From: JAUIAI01 sp050633665 | GTDB taxonomy: Bacteria; Pseudomonadota; Gammaproteobacteria; Burkholderiales; Burkholderiaceae_E | DNA: 64,000 bases | Assembly: GCA_050633665.1 (NCBI GenBank) | Contig: JBOEGY010000003.1 | Coordinates: 1 to 64,000, forward strand | Direction: 5' to 3' | Shown here: in pieces, positions 58,057 to 64,000 of the stretch | Numbering within the stretch: the first letter of the stretch is position 1 | Layout of the letters: the number at the start of each line of letters is the position of its first letter | Position numbers and translations under genes: made by a program | Notes under the pieces: model-generated | Told to the model about the DNA's origin: nothing | The model's input: the letters and a program-made list of their open reading frames with translations, nothing else | Databases searched by the model: none

Positions 58057-59306
58057 TTCGGCTCTCCGAACAATTTGACATAGTCGTTTTCGAGGGCTCG
58101 TAATTCCCGCTTATCCTCGACGCCGACCCGGGCGCGCTCCATGGCATGCCGTGCCATATCCTGTGCGGGAATGTCATAATCGTGATTCAACGCTCGCACC
58201 GCTTGCAGCGCCCGAAGCAAACGCGCCATAACAGGATACTGACCTGCCCCATAGCGAATAATCGCGTCATAACAGGACCGGAGCAATTCGGTCATGTCGA
58301 TGGGATTACTGTAGAGCCAGCCGTAGTGAACGGCTTTGCCAGGAGCATCTGGCTGACGCGCCGCCGTCCATTGCTGGTCCCAGTGGTCAATAGTGCGCAT
58401 CCCGACAACGATTACGTCAATTGCAGTGGCCGGGTCGTTCACCCCCGGTGAAAGCGCCCGGGCAGCGACCTCGGACAGAATCAGCATTCCGTACCGCGGG
58501 TCCTGCAACATTGTCCGGCGCGGCCCCAGCACAAACGCGTTCAGAATCGGCTCCTGCATACCTCTCGCCTGTTCATCGGTAACACCGACAATTCGACAAA
58601 GCGGCTTGTGGCGGTGGGTAAAAGTACCCGGCTGGCACTGAAGATACACCCGTGCACTGGTATTACCGACAATCTGGTCAATGGCCTCAAAGTCGATTGT
58701 CTGGATGTAACCCACCTCGCCTGCCGGCACATCTAATCCGGTTGGCAGCCCCTCGAAACTAATCCCGCAAGAGCACGGTGACTGAATTTGACTATCGATC
58801 GCCGCAACAGTCGCCGACTCAATCATGGACAAGGTGTCATGCATTTGTCCGAGCTGGGTCAGCTCGTCGATCCAGCGGATTAGCGTGATCACGACGATCA
58901 CCAGGACGCTGGCTGTGACCCCGAACAACACGGTTCTTTCGCCCCCACCATAGACTCCCGCGTCCAAGGCCACCAGGGAAATGACGCTATAAACGAACAC
59001 ACCAACGAAAGTCGACAGCGCATTCTGCGCGTAATTGTCTTCCACCAGCAAGGGCGCTGCCCGAGGGGTTGCGTTACTCGCTGCCGAATTATGGGCACTG
59101 ACCATTGTGCCCAACGAGAAGGTCGTAATGACCAACATACTCGAGGACAGCAGCGTCAGAATCTGGTCGGTGGCATCACCGCCAAATTTATCGGCAACTG
59201 CACCGGGAACATAAGGGCCGATCGCAAAAGCAACCGCAACCGCCGCAACGGCCACAAAGCAAAACAGCGCCGTTCGAAACCACAAGCGGCGCGCCAATTG
59301 ACGCAA
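58053..59306 (-). CDS. DUF2254-family membrane protein
   Basis: Predicted inner-membrane protein of 417 residues with four helices in the first 150 residues (ALFCFVAVAAVAVAFAIGPY, ILTLLSSSMLVITTFSLGTM) and a soluble C-terminal domain (VVGVTDEQARGMQEP-like, GMLILSEVAARALSPGVNDP). The SPGVNDPATA motif is diagnostic of DUF2254; function unknown. The track start is a TTG; upstream the frame stays open with protein-like sequence (NFQRRLQELTLSSWLYYLRQ) after a TAG, and CAGGAG lies before a CTG there, so the start is uncertain. Probably follows the activator gene in one transcript (51-base gap). Confidence 0.85.
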   Translation of the reverse strand: MRQLARRLWFRTALFCFVAVAAVAVAFAIGPYVPGAVADKFGGDATDQILTLLSSSMLVITTFSLGTMVSAHNSAASNATPRAAPLLVEDNYAQNALSTFVGVFVYSVISLVALDAGVYGGGERTVLFGVTASVLVIVVITLIRWIDELTQLGQMHDTLSMIESATVAAIDSQIQSPCSCGISFEGLPTGLDVPAGEVGYIQTIDFEAIDQIVGNTSARVYLQCQPGTFTHRHKPLCRIVGVTDEQARGMQEPILNAFVLGPRRTMLQDPRYGMLILSEVAARALSPGVNDPATAIDVIVVGMRTIDHWDQQWTAARQPDAPGKAVHYGWLYSNPIDMTELLRSCYDAIIRYGAGQYPVMARLLRALQAVRALNHDYDIPAQDMARHAMERARVGVEDKRELRALENDYVKLFGEPK

Positions 59307-59357
59307 GTAATATAGCCAGGAAGACAGCGTCAGCTCCTGCAGACGGCGTTGAAAATT

Positions 59358-60755
59358 CTAACGATCAATGTCATAGGTCCGTAGTCTGTTGTACAAGGTT
59401 TTCATGCTGATGCCCAGTGATCGAGCCGTCGCCTCTTTGGCGTTTTGGTTGTGATTTAGCGTCGCCAGGATCAGTTCGCGTTCGGCCTCTGCAATTGTCA
59501 TGCCCACGTTGATCGCAACCGCCTTGTCTCCCGATTGTGCCGCAATCGGCACCTTGACGGAATGAGATGAGGTAAGCGTCTGCGGGATATCAACCGACTC
59601 AATCAGCTCGCCGTCGGCCAGGATCGCGGCACGTTGCATGGCGTTTTTGAGTTCACGAACATTCCCGGGCCATTGATAAGCTCTCAAACTGGTCAGCGCC
59701 TGCCTGCCCAGCCGGTAGTCTCGCTTTTCCTGAACCCCCAGCCCATCCAGGAAATGCTGTGCCAAGACCGAAATATCATCTGGGCGCTCTCTTAAAGCCG
59801 GCACTTTGATCTGAAAGACGTTCAGACGATAGTAAAGGTCTTCCCGAAGTTTTCCTTCCTGTACCGCGATAATCGGATCGCGGTTGGTCGCGGCGATTAT
59901 TCGGACATCAGTGAACAACAGCGTGCCAGAGCCGACGCGACTAAAAGTACCGGTTTCGAGAACCCGCAGCAACCGTACCTGGAGATCAAGTGGCATCTCG
60001 GTGATTTCATCCAAAAACAGACTGCCTCCGTCTGCTTGTTCAAAAATACCTTTGTGCTGCTTGATCGCACCGGTGAAACTGCCTTTTTCGTGCCCGAACA
60101 GCTCGCTTTCAATAAGTTGCTGCGAGATTGCACCGCAATTGACGGCTTTAAAATTCGCTCCCGTGCGCCGGCTCTGGGCGTGAACCGCCTGAGCAACCAA
60201 TTCCTTACCGGTGCCGCTCTCCCCCACCACAAAGACCGAAACAGAAGTCCGTGCGACCTTCTCGATCTGCTTGTAAACCCGACTCATCGCGGTTGACGAT
60301 CCAACCATCTGATCCGGATGCTGCGACGCCGAAGCGAGTTCCGGATATCCGGAAGTTTTGCCGCGCCCATCGGATTTGCCGGGTCGAGCCGGAATAGCCG
60401 CCGTCTGAAGCGTACGCGCCAGCACACGCGACAACATTGCCGCATTAATCGGTTTGATCAGGTAGTCTGCCGCCCCCAGGCGCAACGCCTTTACCGAGCT
60501 TTCTATCGATGCATTCCCGGTCATCAGAATGATTTCGGCGTTACGGCGTAAAGACTTATCAGCGAACAACTCCAGTCCGTAACCGTCGGGCAAGTGCAGA
60601 TCCAGTAAGACAATATCGGGCTCATGGATCAGCATCTGCTGGCGGGCATCAGCCAGGTCGGTCGCGATTGCACAGTCGTAACCATCCGCCTTGCCCAGTT
60701 CCGCCAGCATCTCGGCGGAGTTTGCATCGTCTTCAACAATTAGCAGGAAGGGCAT
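59358..60755 (-). CDS. NtrC-type sigma-54-dependent response regulator
   Basis: Bacterial enhancer-binding protein of 465 residues. Receiver domain with phospho-acceptor Asp in IVLLDLHLPDGYGLEL and the Lys in ADYLIKPINA; AAA+ domain with Walker A GESGTGKELVAQAVH, the sigma-54-contacting loop GSFTGAIKQ and Walker B GSLFLDEITEMPLDLQ; Fis-type helix-turn-helix at the end (ATARSLGISMKTLYNRLRTY). It can therefore open sigma-54 promoters, and a sigma-54 gene lies 750 bases away. No kinase is adjacent; the RsbRD kinase at 54302 is the nearest candidate. Confidence 0.95.
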   Translation of the reverse strand: MPFLLIVEDDANSAEMLAELGKADGYDCAIATDLADARQQMLIHEPDIVLLDLHLPDGYGLELFADKSLRRNAEIILMTGNASIESSVKALRLGAADYLIKPINAAMLSRVLARTLQTAAIPARPGKSDGRGKTSGYPELASASQHPDQMVGSSTAMSRVYKQIEKVARTSVSVFVVGESGTGKELVAQAVHAQSRRTGANFKAVNCGAISQQLIESELFGHEKGSFTGAIKQHKGIFEQADGGSLFLDEITEMPLDLQVRLLRVLETGTFSRVGSGTLLFTDVRIIAATNRDPIIAVQEGKLREDLYYRLNVFQIKVPALRERPDDISVLAQHFLDGLGVQEKRDYRLGRQALTSLRAYQWPGNVRELKNAMQRAAILADGELIESVDIPQTLTSSHSVKVPIAAQSGDKAVAINVGMTIAEAERELILATLNHNQNAKEATARSLGISMKTLYNRLRTYDIDR

Positions 60756-60854
60756 GGCAGGTAGCTCGGCTTGGCAGGCCAGACCGGCCCAAGGCGTAAA
60801 TATTACCGCGCCAGCTCTTGCCCGGAACAGATACCCCTGCTGAGGCCGGTCTAC

Positions 60855-61298
60855 TCAGGAGTCCGACGTGTAACGTCTCATTGAATCCTGATAGTCAGCA
60901 ACCAGCTGCTCCTTCTGCTGATCCGACAACACCTTACCAGACAAGGGAAACACGATTCGTTCTTCCTCTTCGAGATGATGACGCACCTTCTCATCAAGCT
61001 GTCGGGCAATCGTCAGCCAGGCTGAGGTACTCGGCTCGGCTTCAACCAGTCTCTCAACAAGCTCGTCGATCTGATGGTGTTCCGCAATACCGTGGCGAGA
61101 TTTTTCCTGAGTCAGATCCTGTCCGAGCAAGGGTATATAGAAATGCCGTTCTTCAGCGATGGCATGGGCACTCAGTGCCGATTTGAGCTGTCGGAACAAC
61201 TCCGCACGATCGTGGCTGTCGCCCTCGGTCTCCAGAATCATGGATAGCAGGCTACGTTGTTCATCATGGTCTTTTCTCAAGGCTTCGTAAATATTCAA
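60855..61298 (-). CDS. Hemerythrin-domain protein
   Basis: The 147 residues form a hemerythrin four-helix bundle with the metal-binding His/Glu pattern: LRKDHDEQRSLL, HAIAEERHFYIP, GIAEHHQIDELV and HHLEEEERIVFP. Such proteins bind O2, NO or iron through a di-iron site; the RHGIAEHHQ form resembles stress- or iron-related soluble members. Strong AGGAGGAAG ribosome site before ATG 61298. It heads the minus-strand series opposite rpoN, sharing their 207-base upstream region. Confidence 0.92.
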   Translation of the reverse strand: MNIYEALRKDHDEQRSLLSMILETEGDSHDRAELFRQLKSALSAHAIAEERHFYIPLLGQDLTQEKSRHGIAEHHQIDELVERLVEAEPSTSAWLTIARQLDEKVRHHLEEEERIVFPLSGKVLSDQQKEQLVADYQDSMRRYTSDS

Positions 61299-61329
61299 GG
61301 CTTCCTCCTCTGGTTAAGCAAGCCCTGGG

Positions 61330-61343
61330 GCAAAGAGTGTTCC
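61330..61343 (-). promoter_or_regulatory. Weak candidate sigma-54 promoter of the hemerythrin gene
   Basis: On the minus strand GGAACACTCTTTGC has GG and GC ten bases apart and TTGC intact, 32 bases before the hemerythrin start, but lacks T, C and G of the -24 block (8 of 11 matched). Possible, not convincing alone. Confidence 0.25.
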
Positions 61344-61366
61344 CGCGTGATCACTCCGGGCTGGCA

Positions 61367-61397
61367 ATCGGTAAGAAGATCGGTAACTTTTGCCGAT
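61367..61397. promoter_or_regulatory. Repeat cluster, candidate activator-binding sites
   Basis: ATCGGTAA occurs at 61367-61374 and 61379-61386 in the same direction, and as TTGCCGAT (7 of 8 to the complement) at 61390-61397. The group lies 41-71 bases before the -24 box of rpoN, in the divergent promoter region. Enhancer sites of NtrC-type activators are often paired repeats at this sort of position. Confidence 0.5.
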
Positions 61398-61437
61398 CTA
61401 TATTGCAGCCTGACCCTAAGAGACTGTTTTGTTGGCC

Positions 61438-61452
61438 TGGCACGATGATTGC
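61438..61452 (+). promoter_or_regulatory. Consensus sigma-54 promoter of rpoN
   Basis: TGGCACG-ATGA-TTGC matches all 11 fixed bases of the sigma-54 -24/-12 consensus with the required 10 bases between GG and GC. It predicts a transcript start near 61464 and a leader of about 42 bases before the GTG of rpoN, which is itself preceded by GGAG. So this rpoN should be transcribed by RNA polymerase with sigma-54, its own or another. Confidence 0.8.
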
Positions 61453-61505
61453 GAACAGTAGTTTGAAAGACCCGAGCCATCGCTCGCAATACAACTGGAG
61501 AACCA

Positions 61506-62906
61506 GTGTCCGCTTACCTGCAACAATCAGCCTCGACTCAAACGGCAATGAGCCCTCAAATGCAGCGCTCACTAGGCCAGCTTCAGATGAGTGCACTCGA
61601 TTTTCTGCAGGAAATCGACAGGCTTCTTGATAGCAATCCGCTGATTGATACCACTCAGACGCAGGCCCAAGACGGTGAGGAAGCAGAGCCTGACAATGAC
61701 AGTCACCATGAGCGACTGGATTGGGGCGGTAACTCGGCGGGCACCATCGCCACTGCCTCGGATGAAGTCAACTGGCGCGACAGTGCCTCTCAGGCGCCAA
61801 GCTTGCGTCAACACCTCAAAGAGCAGATTGCTGAATACCGCTGTACAGAAGAAACCCGAATTTATGCGGAAATGGTCATTGATTCCCTTGATGACCGGGG
61901 GTATTTGACTGACGCCATCCCAGCGCTGGGGGTTGATCTCGCCCTGACGAGCAAACAAACAGAAAAGTTGCTCGCCGCCTGGCATTGGGTCAGACGCCTG
62001 GAACCAGCCGGGGTTGCGGCAGCTGATCTTGGCGATTGCCTGCAGATTCAGCTAACTCGTCTGAGCTGCGACGCCAACAGTAGCGTGCTGGGCTTGGCGG
62101 AGCTGATTATTGATGCTTACTTACCTGCGGTAGCACAAGGCTCAGTGCGCAAGATTGCCAAGGATCTGAACGTCAGCGAGCCGGAGATTCGCGAAGCAAT
62201 CAGCCTGATTCGCACCCTGAATCCAAAACCAGGTGATGCCTTTGAACAAAGCCGTATCGAATATGTCGTGCCGGATCTGCGGATCGTCAAGCGAACTGGT
62301 CGCTGGACGCCTCAATTGGTCGGTGAGGCGAAACCCAGAATTACAGTCAACGAACAATATGCAGATGCAATCGCAGCGCGTGCCGACAACGATGGCTCAG
62401 CTCTGTTACTAAAAGAGAAACTGCGCGAGGCTCGCTGGCTGGTCCGCAGCATCGAACAGCGGGCCAGCACAATAGAACTGGTGGGTCGTGCAATAGTGGC
62501 CCGCCAGCAGGCATTTTTCGACTACGGCGATATTGCGTTAAAACCGATGACGCTGGCCGAAATTGCTGACGAAGTGGACGCGCACGAGTCAACCGTTTCA
62601 AGAGTTGTCAACAGCAAATACATGGAAACCAGTACCGGGCTAATTCCATTCAAACGCTTTTTCAGCAGCGCCCTAAGCACAAACTCGGGACGGGATTGTT
62701 CCGCCTCAGCGGTCAAAGCCATGATCCGCACTATTGTCGAGAAGGAACCACCGGCTCAACCGGTTTCAGACCACCAACTGGCGGCACTTCTGGCCAGCAA
62801 AGGCATCAACATTGCTCGAAGAACGGTAAGCAAATACCGAGGTGCGATCGGCATAGAGTCGCTCGAAATGCGCCGCATTCGATCAACTTCTGCGCTGCGC
62901 GCCTGA
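61506..62906 (+). CDS. rpoN: RNA polymerase sigma-54 factor (likely paralogue)
   Basis: Sigma factor that needs an AAA+ activator to melt -24/-12 promoters. Region I is seen as AMSPQMQRSLGQLQMSALDF and the Gln-rich start; the core-binding region as LEPAGVAAADLGDCLQIQLT; the helix-turn-helix as MTLAEIADEVDAHESTVSRV; the RpoN box as ARRTVSKYR near the C-terminus. The 466 residues are complete, though the sequence is more diverged than usual RpoN. Its usual companions (lptB, hpf, ptsN) are absent, so this is probably a second copy with a special role. Start at GTG, with mscS following 18 bases after the stop. Confidence 0.93.
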   Translation: MSAYLQQSASTQTAMSPQMQRSLGQLQMSALDFLQEIDRLLDSNPLIDTTQTQAQDGEEAEPDNDSHHERLDWGGNSAGTIATASDEVNWRDSASQAPSLRQHLKEQIAEYRCTEETRIYAEMVIDSLDDRGYLTDAIPALGVDLALTSKQTEKLLAAWHWVRRLEPAGVAAADLGDCLQIQLTRLSCDANSSVLGLAELIIDAYLPAVAQGSVRKIAKDLNVSEPEIREAISLIRTLNPKPGDAFEQSRIEYVVPDLRIVKRTGRWTPQLVGEAKPRITVNEQYADAIAARADNDGSALLLKEKLREARWLVRSIEQRASTIELVGRAIVARQQAFFDYGDIALKPMTLAEIADEVDAHESTVSRVVNSKYMETSTGLIPFKRFFSSALSTNSGRDCSASAVKAMIRTIVEKEPPAQPVSDHQLAALLASKGINIARRTVSKYRGAIGIESLEMRRIRSTSALRA

Positions 62907-62924
62907 ATACGCGCTGGATACCCG

Positions 62925-63818
62925 ATGACACCTCTTCAAATTGTCAGAGAGCAACTCGGTGACATTGCCCGGGAGAGCATTGCACTGCTTCCTCAGTTGG
63001 CCGTGGCTCTTGTGGTCCTGACGTTGACCCTGTTTGCCTCCAAGTTCGCACGCGCCCTACTGAGTACGACACTTGGCCGCTCCGCGATGCGAGCCTCCCT
63101 CAAAGAATTGCTGTTGAACCTGACGGGCTTGTTGAGCTGGATGGTCGGCTTAGTGATTGCTGCGGTCATCGTTTTTCCCAACTTGAGTCCGGCGAACGCC
63201 CTGGCAGGTCTGGGATTAGGCTCGGTCGCGATTGGTTTTGCGTTCAAAGACGTCTTCGAGAACTTTCTGGCGGGACTGATTATCCTGTTCCGACGCGAGA
63301 TGAGAATTGGCGACACAATTCAATGCCAAGGCCTGGACGGGAAAGTCGAAAAGATTTCGGTGCGCGAAACCCACATCCGTCAGACCGACGGCCAGTTAGT
63401 CATCGTGCCAAACGCATTGTTGTTTAAAAACCCGCTGACTATTCGCACCGACCTGGAGCAACGCAGAGTCACCCTCATGTGTGGAATCGCCTATGGAGAG
63501 AGTATTGAGCAATCCCGAAACGTCATTGACAAGGCGGTCCGTGATTGTCAATCGGTGAGTACCGCAGAAGACAGGCCTGTTCAGGTATTCGCCCATAGTT
63601 TTGGGGATTCAAGTATTGACTTCGAAATCTCCTGGTGGACCGGATCATCACCAGTTGACATCAGACGCTCCCGCGACGAAGTAGTGGCCAGCGTACATCT
63701 CGGACTGGGCCAGGCAGGCATCGAAATTCCGTATCCGTATCGCACCCTGACCTTTGCCGAACCGGTCCCGGTGCGAACGATGCCCAGTAATCAGAAGTCT
63801 AAAGATTGCCGCTCATAG
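62925..63818 (+). CDS. MscS-family mechanosensitive channel
   Basis: Small-conductance channel that releases solutes on hypo-osmotic shock. The 297 residues have three N-terminal helices, with the pore helix GLGLGSVAIGFAFKDVFENF and LAGLIILFRREMRIGD; then the beta domain VEKISVRETHIRQTDGQLVI, VPNALLFKNPL, as in MscS. Length is that of the compact E. coli form. It follows rpoN by 18 bases on the same strand, so the sigma-54 promoter probably drives it too. Confidence 0.93.
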   Translation: MTPLQIVREQLGDIARESIALLPQLAVALVVLTLTLFASKFARALLSTTLGRSAMRASLKELLLNLTGLLSWMVGLVIAAVIVFPNLSPANALAGLGLGSVAIGFAFKDVFENFLAGLIILFRREMRIGDTIQCQGLDGKVEKISVRETHIRQTDGQLVIVPNALLFKNPLTIRTDLEQRRVTLMCGIAYGESIEQSRNVIDKAVRDCQSVSTAEDRPVQVFAHSFGDSSIDFEISWWTGSSPVDIRRSRDEVVASVHLGLGQAGIEIPYPYRTLTFAEPVPVRTMPSNQKSKDCRS

Positions 63819-64000
63819 GCCGAACTCCGGCACTCGTTGCTGACACCAAGAATGACTGTATTTCCTGAAACCAGGCTGAGCTTCAGGCCAACGGAATCAA
63901 GATGACTAATCAGCTTCCAGGTGCGCAATAATCGTCGCGGTCGGTGACTCAGTTCGCGCAACGGGCTTACCCCGCAGGCCGCCTGACACATCACCAGATC
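63791..64000 (-). CDS. Possible partial gene running off the right edge
   Basis: A minus-strand frame open from the window end to a stop at 63791 (69 codons, reading DLVMMCQAACG... to SAYERQSLDF). The part HLDSVGLKLSLVSGNTVIL looks protein-like. It overlaps the mscS end by 28 bases. With the 5' part unseen, no family can be given. Confidence 0.25.
   Translation of the reverse strand, partial: DLVMCQAACGVSPLRELSHRPRRLLRTWKLISHLDSVGLKLSLVSGNTVILGVSNECRSSAYERQSLDF

Noticed and set aside
1..64000. CRISPR array
   Set aside because: No run of regularly spaced identical repeats was seen; the only short periodic repeats are two-copy IS-end pairs.

Overview
The window reads as a chromosome segment of a gammaproteobacterium. 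The evidence is gene order: ftsK-lolA-rarA-serS beside trxB, and argH diverging from algZ-algR followed by hemC-hemD-hemX-hemY, an arrangement known from Pseudomonas and relatives. Genus cannot be decided from this stretch. The core part (about 18.2-64 kb) is GC-rich and densely packed. The first 18.2 kb is patchier and its middle (about 4.3-13.4 kb) is visibly richer in A+T.

Region 1 (1-18.28 kb) is an accessory block that ends at the 3' end of a tRNA-Ser gene. It holds a complete IS21-type element, an IS3-type element with a 4-bp target duplication sitting inside a dead IS66-type tnpA, IS-end-like repeats and a truncated second IS3 element. A stretch of uncharacterised, mostly exported or membrane proteins follows, with a LuxR-type regulator. 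Next come an Abi-alpha-like gene fragment and a large DUF3701-type tyrosine recombinase. Last is a row of three toxin-antitoxin modules: PIN/Phd intact, CopG/ParE and DUF2384/RES with broken toxin genes but intact antitoxins.

Region 2 (18.28-34.3 kb) is housekeeping: tRNA-Ser(CGA) directly behind serS, rarA, an MFS transporter, lolA, ftsK, a Crp/Fnr regulator, trxB, an Smr protein, DUF3445 and DUF4126 proteins, a PII protein next to glutamine-dependent nadE, a GNAT-like protein, ppa and a short-chain dehydrogenase.

Region 3 (34.3-42 kb) is haem synthesis (hemC, D, X, Y) downstream of the LytTR-type pair algZ/algR, with argH diverging. Region 4 (42-54 kb) is a TRAP transporter operon whose large permease carries a long coiled-coil-like tail, beta-propeller proteins, an SRPBCC protein, an SDR, an exported fumarylacetoacetase-family protein and a CZB chemoreceptor.

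Region 5 (54.3-63.8 kb) is the most interesting block. A sigma-54 gene (rpoN) and mscS diverge from a minus-strand series of hemerythrin, an NtrC-type sigma-54 activator, DUF2254, YihY/BrkB, YqjD-like, YqjE-like and DUF3618 proteins and an RsbRD-domain histidine kinase. The rpoN leader carries an exact match to the sigma-54 -24/-12 promoter consensus with a repeat cluster upstream, and a second good match precedes the YqjD-like gene. This looks like a self-contained, probably autoregulated sigma-54 envelope-stress module.
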